In this document: positions 53,001 through 60,852 of the stretch, one piece after another
How the letters are laid out: each line of letters starts with the position of its first letter
How positions within the stretch are numbered: position 1 is the stretch's first letter
Source: an uncultured Clostridia bacterium
Lineage (GTDB): Bacteria > Bacillota > Clostridia > Oscillospirales > Acutalibacteraceae
Reading direction: 5' to 3'
DNA: 64,000 nt
Assembly: GCA_947624285.1 (NCBI GenBank)
Contig: CANQJS010000003.1
Span: forward strand, 1 to 64,000
Notes under the pieces: model-generated
Seen by the model: the letters and a program-made list of their open reading frames with translations, nothing else
Told to the model about the DNA's origin: nothing
Databases searched by the model: none
Position numbers and translations under genes: made by a program

Positions 53001-56000
53001 ACTAATTTGTATCCCGAACCGAACGGGAGTTTTTCGGGTGTTACGAGGTAGCCCTCGGAATTCGTATAGAATGTATCTATCGTTGTGGGAGTGGGGTAGG
53101 TGAATGTCTGTTCTATCAGCGTTCCATCGGGTGCATATATTTGGAAAGCAGCTCCCGCATACAGAATTGCCTTTCCTGTTTCCGCATCGGTTTTTACAAT
53201 CTTGATATATGACTCAAAATTAGAGTCATTAATGATATAGCGGTAAACATAGCCGTCCTTTGAAATAAATACATCAAAGTCGGCTATTTTTTCTCTGCCG
53301 TCCCAACCTTTGGTTTGATGAACGGTATATACACCGTAGGGAAGATCTTTGGTTTGAGCAAAACCGAACTCATCGCATACGATAACATCACGCTCAGTTG
53401 TTTTTGCCTTGGCATAACTTCCGGCAGACTTGAGATATACCTCAAACTCAGCACCTTCTTCGGGTGTTTCGATTTGCGTTGAGCCGTCATCGGTATGCTT
53501 GATGATTGCGATGCTTCCTCTTTTAACATCTTCCTCTACATCGCTTGAAATTGTGTTGAGTTCGACCGTATAAAGTTTTGGCTCAGAGCCAATCTTGTGA
53601 ACGGAGTCATCGAGTAAATAACCTTCACTTGGGCTGATCTCCTTTATTGTCCAATCATCGCCGCAGACATAATACTTGGTGGTGAACTGACCGTTGATAT
53701 CGGTGGTGTAGGCATCTATGAGTTTGCCGTTTTTATAGATGCCGTAAACCGCACCCGCAAGAGTAGCATCGCCCTGCGGTAAGCCTTTTTCGGAATCGGA
53801 CTTTGTAACCTGAACTCTGAATTTCTTTAAAATATTTTCAAAATGAACAGTCGTTATTTTATTCCATTCAATAGTCGCAGTTTTTAGGTTGGGAACAACA
53901 TAACGGATCGGAGTATCAACTTCCTCAATAACATAATTTCTGCCAATGAGGATATTCTTGAACATTGCAACGCCGTCTGCATTGGTAGTTGCGTACTCGT
54001 CTACATAGATATCTGCGATGGAATTTCCGTAAAGGTGGAATTTAATTCCCTCTACAAAATCGTCTTCCGAAGTCTTGATCACTTTGAGATCGCCGCGCTT
54101 AAGTTTATTGTGAAATTTAACTTCGTTGGTTTTATTCCATTCAACGGCAGCAGTCTGACTGTCGGGAACAATATATTTTTCGGGAACATCCATTTCCTCA
54201 ATTACATAACCTGTGCCGATGAGGATATCTTCGAATATGGCAACGCCTTGTGCGTTGGTAGTAGCATATTCATTTACCCTTGTGCCCGAATCCGAAGTGC
54301 CAAATAGGTGGAATCTAACGCCTTCAACTAAATTATCTTCAGAGGTTTTAATTACTTTAAGATTTCCGCGCTTGAGATTGTTTTCAAATGAAACAGACGA
54401 AACCTTATTTTCAGAAATGGTAACGGTCTGCTTTTCGGGAGTAATGTAATATGAGGGAATATCTACCTCTTCAATGGTATATGTTCCAACATATATGTTC
54501 TTGAAATTTACTTTTCCCTGCCCATTGGAAGTACCGTATTCATCGACTTTAATGCCGATAGTTGATGTACCGTAAAGATGAAATTTAAAGCCTTCGATCT
54601 TACCGTCTTCAGACGCTTTCTTGACCGATAAATCTCCTTCTGAGGGCTTATTTTTTACGGTAAAGTAAAACATCATATTGTTTTCATCACTGTTGGTATC
54701 GAAAGTGAATATACCGTCTGAGGTAATATCATTATTTGAAGATGAAAATGTAGCTGCCTTTGAGTATCCGGTCGGTACACCGGTTTCTACGAGCTTGAAT
54801 TTTCCGCCGTTGTCTTCTGTGATAACGAGATCATTTGCAACATATTTTCTTGTTGAGGCGCTTCCTGTAGCGGTCAGTGTTTTGTAATCTACAAAAGCAT
54901 TTGCCGATGCACTCCACTTCTGAACCTTGAACGCGGCTCCGTCAAGAATTTCGTCGGTTAAGCTGCTCTTTTTTTCAACAGAAATATTGAAATGTTTGAG
55001 ATGGTTGTCAAAATACACGGTTGCTATATCATCTTTGGTGACTTTAACGGTCTGTTTTTCGGGTTTTACATAGCGACCGTCGACTTCGATTTCCTCAACT
55101 GTGTATGTTCCAATGTAAAGGTTATTGAATTTCAATTCTCCTTTTGCATTGGTGACACCCGTCTGATCTACCTTAACGCCAATATCGGAAGTTCCGTAAA
55201 GATGAATTTTTACACCCTCAATCTTGCCGTCTTCCGAAGTTTTCTTAATCGCAACGCTTCCTTCCGATGGATTATCTTTAGCAGTTAAAGTAAATGTTTT
55301 TCCGCTGTCATCATCGCTATACATAAATCTAAAGCGTCCGTCAGAATATGTGTTGCTGTTACTTGAACTGTATGTCGGATTATTATCATATCCGGTCGGG
55401 GATTTCGTTTCGACAATTTTGAACCAACCGCCGTTGTCGTCGGACACGAGGAGATTTGTGGCAGTATATACTCTTGAGCCGTTAGAAGTGGTCGCAGTCA
55501 AAGTTTTATAATTGCTCCATGTTTTTGTTGAAACATTATACTGCTGAACTTTAAATTCTGCGCCGTCAAGAGTTGCGCCTGTTAGACTGCTCTGCTTTTT
55601 AACTGTTACATTGCAAGTCTTTTCGGCTTCAACATTTATATTGATGCGTGTTGTAACAGGATCTGCAATAGTTCCGTAAAACAGAGTTTGTCCCGCACCT
55701 GTAAGGGCAAATGCGGTATCGGTATAAGTTTTCTTTTTAGAAAGCGTTACGGAACCACTGTAGCTCGTTACGCCTGTTGCCCATATTTTGAGATTATTGC
55801 CTGATGAATTTAGCGTAATATGTTTGTCGGTAGAGGTTCTTTCAAATTGGTTTAATACGCCGTTACTATCTTTAAGCGTTACCGCGTTCGTTTCACCTGT
55901 ACCTTTTAGAGTGACAGTCGTATTTCTAAAACTCGGATATGCAGAATGCTTTTGGCAAGCTTTTAAAATTTCATTATAGCAACTTAATGCATCGGAGTAG

Positions 56001-56494
56001 TTTGTAAAAATTGATTTAGCCCACGATGAACATCCTGTTGAGTAATTTGTTCTTGCACCCGTTTCTGCTTCCCATATCAGAACCTGTGTGGCAAGCTGGG
56101 CGTTTGTCTTGGAATACCCATAATTATAGTTTGGGTATCCCCAAATCGAAACAAGCGTAATAATTGATTTTGCTGTATCCGTTAATTCGTATTTCCAGAT
56201 ATCTGTATCTTTAATGCTTTTGGCGGTAGCCGCCGAAGCGTCAACACCGTTGTAAATCTGAATACAGTAAATTGGTTCGCCGTTCGACTTTAGGTTATAC
56301 TGAGCAACCTGTCCGTAATTATCATGATAATCACCGTTTGCGGTTCTCCACTGTCCTGTTTCATAATAAGCATTAAGATAAGTTTTTTCAAAAGTATATG
56401 AATTTCCTGCCGTTAAAGCCTCGGCAGGAACACATGAGAAAATTGTGAGAAAAGACAGTATGACTGCCAATATCTTTGAAATCTTCTTTTTCAT
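50063..56494 (-). CDS. Giant thioester / CnaB-repeat surface adhesin with sorting signal
   Basis: A 2143-residue wall-anchored adhesin. Signal peptide 1-27. Residues 30-300 form a thioester domain with Cys77 (EPIYCIQ) and Gln137 (LATQVLIWE), the pair that makes an internal Cys-Gln thioester able to bind host or partner-cell proteins covalently. Over a dozen CnaB/SpaA-type domains follow, many with Lys near the start and closing Asn and Glu residues expected for isopeptide bonds (VEEIEV, YQEFSCDESYVLDD). Four near-identical 91-residue repeats lie near the end. It ends with TPYTGD, a hydrophobic helix and a charged tail, an LPXTG-like sorting signal. The element's class B sortase is the likely partner. 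ATG 56494 after GGAAAG is chosen over TTG 56536. Confidence 0.92.
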   Translation of the reverse strand: MKKKISKILAVILSFLTIFSCVPAEALTAGNSYTFEKTYLNAYYETGQWRTANGDYHDNYGQVAQYNLKSNGEPIYCIQIYNGVDASAATAKSIKDTDIWKYELTDTAKSIITLVSIWGYPNYNYGYSKTNAQLATQVLIWEAETGARTNYSTGCSSWAKSIFTNYSDALSCYNEILKACQKHSAYPSFRNTTVTLKGTGETNAVTLKDSNGVLNQFERTSTDKHITLNSSGNNLKIWATGVTSYSGSVTLSKKKTYTDTAFALTGAGQTLFYGTIADPVTTRININVEAEKTCNVTVKKQSSLTGATLDGAEFKVQQYNVSTKTWSNYKTLTATTSNGSRVYTATNLLVSDDNGGWFKIVETKSPTGYDNNPTYSSSNSNTYSDGRFRFMYSDDDSGKTFTLTAKDNPSEGSVAIKKTSEDGKIEGVKIHLYGTSDIGVKVDQTGVTNAKGELKFNNLYIGTYTVEEIEVDGRYVKPEKQTVKVTKDDIATVYFDNHLKHFNISVEKKSSLTDEILDGAAFKVQKWSASANAFVDYKTLTATGSASTRKYVANDLVITEDNGGKFKLVETGVPTGYSKAATFSSSNNDITSDGIFTFDTNSDENNMMFYFTVKNKPSEGDLSVKKASEDGKIEGFKFHLYGTSTIGIKVDEYGTSNGQGKVNFKNIYVGTYTIEEVDIPSYYITPEKQTVTISENKVSSVSFENNLKRGNLKVIKTSEDNLVEGVRFHLFGTSDSGTRVNEYATTNAQGVAIFEDILIGTGYVIEEMDVPEKYIVPDSQTAAVEWNKTNEVKFHNKLKRGDLKVIKTSEDDFVEGIKFHLYGNSIADIYVDEYATTNADGVAMFKNILIGRNYVIEEVDTPIRYVVPNLKTATIEWNKITTVHFENILKKFRVQVTKSDSEKGLPQGDATLAGAVYGIYKNGKLIDAYTTDINGQFTTKYYVCGDDWTIKEISPSEGYLLDDSVHKIGSEPKLYTVELNTISSDVEEDVKRGSIAIIKHTDDGSTQIETPEEGAEFEVYLKSAGSYAKAKTTERDVIVCDEFGFAQTKDLPYGVYTVHQTKGWDGREKIADFDVFISKDGYVYRYIINDSNFESYIKIVKTDAETGKAILYAGAAFQIYAPDGTLIEQTFTYPTPTTIDTFYTNSEGYLVTPEKLPFGSGYKLVEVQAPYGYILDSTPILFDVKQEDSTKENELTIITINRPNVPQKGVIEITKTGEVFTSVTESNDIYSPIYSDQALANAVFEIYAYEDIITPEGTVRYKKGQLVDTVTTGKNGTAESKQLYLGKYIVKEKTAPNTFVLNSNEFIVELTYAGQNMKVTSTDLSVYNERQKVCVSLSKILENDIAYKIGMNGEIISVQFGIFAAENIKSADGSVIPKDGLVTIANCDKNGNIAFDCDLPIGFKWYAKEINVDNHYFISDTKYEFETEYRGSDTSVYEIKINNDEAIENTLKRGTVKGIKVGEKQEALAGALIGIFAPGTIEFTEGNAIATVISTEDGSFAFENVPYGEWIVKEIAPPESYILDATQHHVYITDDGVTINIRIDNRHIYGNAKIKKVDSDTGEAIPGVGFHIYDKDMNLVTEGYTDKNGRYYVENLVYGDYFYQEFYCDESYVLDDTLYPFSIREDGVTVKAEMTNRKKEGNFEITKTDISTGEVLTNVGFRIYDEGGNVIAEGYTDENGVATFESLIYGDYFYQEFSCDESYVLDDTLYPFSITEDGVTVKAEMTNRKKEGNFEITKTDISTGEVLTNVGFRIYDEGGNAIAEGYTDENGVATFENFIYGDYFYQEFSCDESYVLDDTLYPFSITEDGVTVKAEMTNRKKEGNFEITKTDISTGEVLTNVGFRIYDEDGNIIAEGYTDENGVATFESLIYGDYFYQEFSCDESYVLDDTLYPFSIREDSVTVKAEMTNSKKEGNFEITKIDVSSGEVLPNVGFRIYDEDGNIIAEGYTDKNGVATFEGLIYGNYFYQEFSCDESYVLDDTLYPFSITEDGVTVKAEITNRKKAGKLIITKVDGKDKKTVLVGVVFIIEDENGNIVAELTTNENGIAEIGLPYGKYVLYEKSTIDGYVLDNQKHDIEITEDGQILEITIENDKIIVDTPKVDTPYTGDNRNYGVVIGLCMIAIGAAVSAAILKIKSKKYEDEE
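50486..51578 (-). repeat. Four near-identical 273-bp tandem repeats in the adhesin gene
   Basis: The 91-residue CnaB unit from KKEGNFEITK to VKAEMTNR occurs four times in register (period 273 bp, boundaries near 50486, 50759, 51032, 51305 and 51578) with only a few amino-acid changes. A fifth, more divergent unit lies at about 51578-51860. High DNA identity makes copy-number change by slippage or recombination likely. Confidence 0.88.
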
Positions 56495-56551
56495 GTCAAT
56501 CTTTCCTTTCTGAATATTTGATTTTGATTCAAGCAATTTGTTAATGGTAAA

Positions 56552-56576
56552 GAAAAAACCGCCTTGCTATGGCGGT
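56552..56576 (-). terminator. Leader terminator upstream of the adhesin gene
   Basis: Stem ACCGCC/GGCGGT with a 7-base loop and six T on the minus strand, ending about 57 bases before the adhesin ATG. It is the second terminator in a row after the lipoprotein gene. Either the adhesin has a promoter in the short AT-rich gap, which I could not identify, or this is an attenuator. Confidence 0.7.
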
Positions 56577-56605
56577 ATAAAACATTGTTTGAATGAGAGA
56601 ATAAA

Positions 56606-56638
56606 ACAAGAGCAATTAACGATTATTGTTAATTGCTC
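56606..56638 (-). terminator. Terminator after the lipoprotein gene
   Basis: Perfect 11-bp stem GAGCAATTAAC/GTTAATTGCTC with a 7-base loop, followed by a T-rich run on the minus strand, 25 bases after the lipoprotein stop codon. Confidence 0.8.
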
Positions 56639-56662
56639 CTGCTTTTTTGTATTTAATTTTGT

Positions 56663-57319
56663 TTACCAATAAAGAATATACAAATCATAGCTATCGGGAT
56701 AATTAGAACTTGTTCCGTAATAGCAGTACGCAATAGTATTTTCAATACCGACTTCACTAATCATTATATCTACGAAATTCTTGCAACTCTTTAAAGCACC
56801 ACCGTTGTTTAAATAATCTTGAGATGTTGATATGGCAGTTCTCCAACTTGCGTTTTCTGGCGTCATTGAAGTGTCAATCTTGACGCCCCTGCTCTTTATA
56901 TACTCGTTGACCTCTTTTTGAACCTCTTGGGCTGTAATGTTCTTTTGCGTTGTCGATGGCTTAGTGGTAGTTGTTAATTTCTGAGTAGTTGTCTGTTTTT
57001 GCGTTGTGGTTTCTTTTTTGGTAGTAGTCTGCTTTTGAGTTGTTGTTGGCTTAGTGGTTGACTTGGTGGCTTTTTCGGTAACCTTTTCGGTTTCTTTTTC
57101 CGTTGCCTTTTCAGTCGCTTTTCCAGTTGTTGAACTCTTCTTGGTTGCGTCCGTTGATGACTCGGATTCAAGGCTGCCGCTCACATTTTCAGAGACTGTA
57201 GGTCCTATCGAAGTGTTCGCCGCTTCATCGGTGTTGCCGTCACCGCCTGCCGAACAGGCCGCAAAGAAGATCGCCACGATTATCACGATGCTGATCAGTG
57301 CATATGTTTTCTTTTTCAT
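56663..57319 (-). CDS. Thr-rich lipoprotein of the transfer region
   Basis: A 218-residue lipoprotein. Signal peptide with lipobox FAAC (Cys21), a long Thr/Lys/Glu-rich low-complexity linker (about 55-125, with repeated KATEK and TTTQKQ units) likely spanning the wall, and a C-terminal domain of about 90 residues (VQKEVNEYIKSRGVKID, then SVIAYCYY-like end). GGAGG lies before ATG 57319. The C-terminal domain is not recognised. Position upstream of the adhesin suggests a surface role in mating. Confidence 0.75.
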   Translation of the reverse strand: MKKKTYALISIVIIVAIFFAACSAGGDGNTDEAANTSIGPTVSENVSGSLESESSTDATKKSSTTGKATEKATEKETEKVTEKATKSTTKPTTTQKQTTTKKETTTQKQTTTQKLTTTTKPSTTQKNITAQEVQKEVNEYIKSRGVKIDTSMTPENASWRTAISTSQDYLNNGGALKSCKNFVDIMISEVGIENTIAYCYYGTSSNYPDSYDLYILYW

Positions 57320-57375
57320 GGAAAAACCTCCGTACGACCACTTTAGCAGAAAGCGGAGCAAATGTCCAGACATTT

Positions 57376-57762
57376 TTACATTGTCTGAGTCATACCTTCA
57401 TATTCGTCAGGGATTTCTTCGAAATCCTCTCCGTCATCCTCAGATTGTCCATCATCCTCCGAATGATTTTCGCCCTCGGCATTTTCTTCGCCGTTTGCAA
57501 TTTCTTCGAGCTTATGCTCATATGCGCTGAGAATTGCGCTGTTAAGTTGATTCCTTGCGTCCTTGGTAATTGGATGAACTGTTGAAACATATTCACCATC
57601 ATCGTTCATTTTGCTCGGCATATTAACAAATAAGCCTTTTTTGCCATTCATAATAGTAAATCCGTGCGCTGCAAATTGACCGCCGAACGCTACCGATGCC
57701 GTTGCTTTAATATTACTTTTCGGGTTATCTAAAATATTGTGTACTGTTACTGTAAGTTTCAT
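57376..57762 (-). CDS. spoVG: SpoVG-family protein
   Basis: A 128-residue protein whose first 80 residues fit the SpoVG fold (KATASVAFGGQFAAHGFTIM, KGLFVNMPSKMNDDGEY, then HPITKDARNQL). The C-terminal 35 residues are a very acidic tail not found in chromosomal SpoVG. AGGAGG precedes ATG. SpoVG proteins are site-specific DNA/RNA-binding regulators; element-borne copies are common in clostridial conjugative elements, where the role is not established. First of a unit with the lipoprotein gene. Confidence 0.88.
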   Translation of the reverse strand: MKLTVTVHNILDNPKSNIKATASVAFGGQFAAHGFTIMNGKKGLFVNMPSKMNDDGEYVSTVHPITKDARNQLNSAILSAYEHKLEEIANGEENAEGENHSEDDGQSEDDGEDFEEIPDEYEGMTQTM

Positions 57763-57797
57763 TGTTTTTTCCTCCTGTAAAATATAAATTATATTAT

Positions 57798-58505
57798 TTA
57801 ATTAAATCCGTAAAAAACAAAGCCTATATCGGACTCTACTTCTTCCCGTGATATTTCTTCGGGCTGAGCAAATATATCTTTGTAGGCGTCAGCCTGATCT
57901 TGTGTTAAAGCAACAAAATACTCGCCGCCGTTATCTCCTACAATTAATATCGGCCCTGCATAAATGCTTGATCCTATTTTTCTGTTTCCTTCCATATTTA
58001 TGAGTTTTGCCTCATCGTTTCCGATTACAGCGGCATTATCAGAAAACGGGTGAGTGATTTCAATAGTCCCTTGTACCGCATCCTTTAAAACCTCATACTC
58101 ATTGACTTTAAGATTAAGCTCAAGGGGAGTATGGTGCGGAGTAATATATACGCATTTTAATCCTCTCATTTCCTCACACTTGCTTGTATCAAAATCAACA
58201 GTTCTGTAACCGTATGAGTCACAAAAGAAACATTTGCCGTTGAGTCTTTCGTTATCACTATCAATAATTTCAACTACATCGGATATGGACAGGCTGTGCC
58301 CCTGATGCGTCGGAATCCGCCGCGTGTTGAAAGCTGTATACACATCATCCAAATCCTCGCAATCAACATCACCGAAAAACACATTCTTATATATACTCGA
58401 ATCAATATCGGTATTGCCCTGTAATTTTTTCAGACTGCCAAAATCGGAGAACTTAACCTTGTTTGTGTCTCTATCCTGATCAATCTGATAGACTTTTATT
58501 CTCAA
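57798..58505 (-). CDS. YodL / DUF3846 two-domain element protein
   Basis: A 235-residue protein. Residues 1-95 match the YodL pattern (VYTAFNTRRIPTHQGHSLSI, CFFCDSYGYRTVDFD) and about 110-225 the DUF3846 pattern (LNLKVNEYEVLKDAVQGTIE, AGPILIVGDNGGEYFVALT). Both are frequent in Firmicutes conjugative elements and of unknown biochemical function. TTG 58505 following AAGGGGGTGAT at good spacing is preferred to the in-frame GTG 58514. It follows DUF3849 by 15 bp. Confidence 0.8.
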   Translation of the reverse strand: MRIKVYQIDQDRDTNKVKFSDFGSLKKLQGNTDIDSSIYKNVFFGDVDCEDLDDVYTAFNTRRIPTHQGHSLSISDVVEIIDSDNERLNGKCFFCDSYGYRTVDFDTSKCEEMRGLKCVYITPHHTPLELNLKVNEYEVLKDAVQGTIEITHPFSDNAAVIGNDEAKLINMEGNRKIGSSIYAGPILIVGDNGGEYFVALTQDQADAYKDIFAQPEEISREEVESDIGFVFYGFN

Positions 58506-58520
58506 AATTATCACCCCCTT

Positions 58521-59240
58521 TTACATGGAAATACCGCTGTTCTCTAAAGAACCGGCGGTATCTTCGGATATATTCAGTTTTTCTTTCACCCAATCGGGAA
58601 CATATTGTTCTTTTAAAATGCCGATAAAATCGTTTCTGTTCCAACAGTAACGCTCATCATCTTTGATGAAATATCCGAATACTGCTCTGCCTCTTGCATA
58701 TGGAAAACATCCGAAACCGCTTGTTGCCATAAAAAGCTGGTCTTCAGGCGTTTTGTACCTATCAACAAGGTTTTCGGAACTGATTACAAGTATTTTTCCT
58801 TCAAGCTCAACGCCTGTTATATCATCACAGTGAGTACTGTCAAAAAGATTCAGTTTATCCCATTCGTCCCTTGCCTCGTCAACAAAAGCGTTCAGCAATA
58901 CAGGATGTGAATTTACCAGATATTCACTTCGCTTGTTGCTGTCGGAAATGGCTGCTTGGTTGCCCCATACTCTGTTTTTCTCTGAATAACGCAGATCGTG
59001 CTGATTTTCTTTCAGATTGTAACGGAGAATAAAATTTACGCGGTCAAAGCCGAATTTTTCAATGATCGGCTTAACACATCCGGGTTGAAAATGATTGTTG
59101 TTGAAATTTTCGGCGATGGCATTTTCAATCGCTTTTGCACATTCCATATTTGCTTTATGGCTTTCCCGCCATAAGTCAACCTCATTGCAGTGACGGGCGT
59201 TATCAAGTGAATATTTGTAAAACGGAGTATATTCAGACAT
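58521..59240 (-). CDS. DUF3849 domain protein
   Basis: A 239-residue protein. The start SEYTPFYKYSLDNARHCNEV and the block AKAIENAIAENFNNNHFQPG, then FDRVNFILRYNL, are the DUF3849 pattern. The second half (LEGKILVISSENLVDRYK) is not assigned. ATG 59240, after GCGGTGAG inside the AbrB gene end, is chosen. DUF3849, DUF3846 and YodL genes often stand together on these elements, as here; their role is unknown. Confidence 0.78.
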   Translation of the reverse strand: MSEYTPFYKYSLDNARHCNEVDLWRESHKANMECAKAIENAIAENFNNNHFQPGCVKPIIEKFGFDRVNFILRYNLKENQHDLRYSEKNRVWGNQAAISDSNKRSEYLVNSHPVLLNAFVDEARDEWDKLNLFDSTHCDDITGVELEGKILVISSENLVDRYKTPEDQLFMATSGFGCFPYARGRAVFGYFIKDDERYCWNRNDFIGILKEQYVPDWVKEKLNISEDTAGSLENSGISM

Positions 59241-59631
59241 CGAACTCACCGCTTTGATTTGCCACCCGGCAGGATGAGTCTGAACCCGTTTTGCGCACCG
59301 ATGTCAAACTTCCTTGAGCACTTTTACCTGCGCCGACTGATTCTTTTTCTGCCCATTTTACCGAGAGATGAACAAGTGCATCTCTTTGTTCTTCCGCTGT
59401 CAAACTGTCAAGGTATTGGGTAAGCGTTGAGCTTGTTTTAGCCGGCTGTTTGTGTTCATTATACATTGGACAGCTTTCGTCACATATCTTTTCATGTCTG
59501 ACAATTACAGTATTGTTATCCGACTGAACAAAGGATAATACATCATTGTATTTAAAACCTACTTCTTTTCGGATTTCAAATGGAATAGTAATTCTTCCTT
59601 TCTTTCCGAGAATTCTTAAAATTTTATGCAT
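59233..59631 (-). CDS. AbrB/SpoVT-type DNA-binding protein
   Basis: A 132-residue protein with an N-terminal swapped-hairpin AbrB domain (LGKKGRITIPFEIRKEVGFK, DVLSFVQSDNNTVIVRHE) and a Cys pair (CDESCPMYNEHKQPAKTS). Its C-terminal half is Ser/Lys-rich. The ATG at 59631 is preceded by GAGG. It overlaps the genes on both sides by 8 bases. Likely an autoregulator of this leading-region operon. Confidence 0.82.
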   Translation of the reverse strand: MHKILRILGKKGRITIPFEIRKEVGFKYNDVLSFVQSDNNTVIVRHEKICDESCPMYNEHKQPAKTSSTLTQYLDSLTAEEQRDALVHLSVKWAEKESVGAGKSAQGSLTSVRKTGSDSSCRVANQSGEFDV

Positions 59632-59884
59632 TGCTGTCAACCTCACTTTCTTCATTATCGCATATGGTTATAAACTGTTCTGCAAGACATTCGCCGCAGT
59701 TCGGGCAGCAAAAGCAACAATCTTCGCAATCGACCTCCGATTCTTCAGGCAGAATACAATCCTTTGGCTGCGTTACAATGAGTTTACCGTCAGTAAACTC
59801 AACCTGAAACATTTTGCTTTCGTCAAATCCGATTTCTTCAAATACTTCATTTGGTACGGGTATGAACTTCGTTGAGTCTGTCAT
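59624..59884 (-). CDS. Cys-rich AbrB-like small protein
   Basis: An 86-residue protein. The N-terminal half (FIPVPNEVFEEIGFDESKMF, VEFTDGKLIVTQP) has an AbrB-like strand pattern. It is followed by a Cys-rich acidic segment (VDCEDCCFCCPNCGECLAEQ) with eight cysteines that could bind zinc. The ATG at 59884 lies inside the 3' end of the methylase gene with GGAGAAAGG before it; it overlaps the next AbrB gene by 8 bases. A pair of AbrB-like proteins in tandem suggests a heteromeric regulator. Confidence 0.7.
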   Translation of the reverse strand: MTDSTKFIPVPNEVFEEIGFDESKMFQVEFTDGKLIVTQPKDCILPEESEVDCEDCCFCCPNCGECLAEQFITICDNEESEVDSNA

Positions 59885-60731
59885 ATATGATTTTCCTTTC
59901 TCCAATAAGTTGATTTGTGTATTCTTTAAATAAAGACATCTGAACGCAAGAATTTAAAAATTCACTTGTATCATAATTCGAGATGAATAGTTCGGGATAC
60001 TCTTTGCCGTTATCATATCGTTGAGCGAGATTGGACAGGCGGGATATGCCCTCAATGAGAAGCCCGGACTTGTTGTACATTTCACGGATTTCTTCGCAGT
60101 CGTTATATGAAAGAAGAAATTTTCCGTTTATGCTGCACAGCGCATCTGCAAGGCGTTTATGGTCATCTCTGCCAAAACCTCCCATGTAGTAATTCTCGGC
60201 TTTGTAATATGGTGGATCACAGTAAAAAAAGGTCTCTTTCCGGTCATACTGCCGAATCAATTTTTCGAAATCTTTATTTTCGATAATGACTCGTTGCAGT
60301 CTGTTGCTTGCTGCGTCAATGAGAGGGAAATCACTCCAAATTGAATGCGGCTGACAGGCGAAGTCATCTGCACATGATCCGTAACTGTAGCGGACAAGCG
60401 CATAGAAGTTCGCGGCTCGCTTCACATCGGGCAATTCGCATTGACTGTTCAGAAGCTTTTTCATATTTTGAAAATCAATCCTTGAGTTGAGCATATATTT
60501 TAATTCCGATTTCAGTTCCTCGGGTGAATCCCGTACACAGCGATAAAGATTTGTAAGATGTCCGTTAAAATCATTGTACACCTCAAAATCTTTTCCGGGC
60601 GGTTTATGAAACAAAACCCAAGCTCCCCCGCCAAAGACTTCAACATACCGTGTGTAGTCAACAGGAAAACGGAGAAGTATTTCATCCCTCAGTGCTTTTT
60701 TACCGCCGATCCATGAAATAAAGCTGTTAAT
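59847..60731 (-). CDS. Dam-type (D12 class) adenine DNA methyltransferase, probable AUU start
   Basis: A 294-residue N6-adenine methylase. The FISWIGGKKALRDEIL start with the SAM-binding loop, VEVFGGGAWVLFHKP, and catalytic motif IV FYCDPPYYK are all present. The family normally begins a few residues before FISWIGGKK, which here coincides with ATT at 60731, 7 bases after a perfect AGGAGG. A GTG at 60815 is in frame but would translate through a terminator hairpin and add 28 residues unlike the family. The AGGAGG is itself paired in a 7-bp hairpin (60737-60755). No cognate restriction enzyme is seen. Likely protects transferred DNA or marks element sites. Confidence 0.85.
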   Translation of the reverse strand: MNSFISWIGGKKALRDEILLRFPVDYTRYVEVFGGGAWVLFHKPPGKDFEVYNDFNGHLTNLYRCVRDSPEELKSELKYMLNSRIDFQNMKKLLNSQCELPDVKRAANFYALVRYSYGSCADDFACQPHSIWSDFPLIDAASNRLQRVIIENKDFEKLIRQYDRKETFFYCDPPYYKAENYYMGGFGRDDHKRLADALCSINGKFLLSYNDCEEIREMYNKSGLLIEGISRLSNLAQRYDNGKEYPELFISNYDTSEFLNSCVQMSLFKEYTNQLIGERKIIYDRLNEVHTRTK

Positions 60732-60736
60732 TTTTC

Positions 60737-60755
60737 CACCTCCTTTTCGGAGGCG
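60737..60755 (-). promoter_or_regulatory. Hairpin sequestering the methylase ribosome site
   Basis: Stem CGCCTCC/GGAGGTG (one G-U pair) with loop GAAAA on the minus strand. The whole AGGAGG core of the methylase ribosome site lies in the 3' arm and loop edge. Confidence 0.75.
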
Positions 60756-60782
60756 TTTCGCGTGCAGAAAATACCTGATAAT

Positions 60783-60827
60783 AAAAAAGGTGTTTTTGTA
60801 TGTATTTTCATACACGCAAAAACACCT
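60783..60827 (-). terminator. Terminator between the DUF3789 gene and the methylase
   Basis: An 11-bp stem AGGTGTTTTTG/CAAAAACACCT with further inner pairing (GTATG/CATAC) and six T on the minus strand. It ends about 50 bases before the methylase start. Confidence 0.85.
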
Positions 60828-60852
60828 CTTGGTTTTAGTCTATTAATAAAGG

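Noticed and set aside
56974-57530. Alternative reading frames across the Thr-rich lipoprotein linker
   Set aside because: They arise from the low-complexity repeat and have no start signals.
60731-60815. GTG 60815 as the methylase start
   Set aside because: It would be translated through the terminator hairpin and add 28 residues unlike the family. It does have a fair AGAGGTG site, so it is kept only as an alternative.
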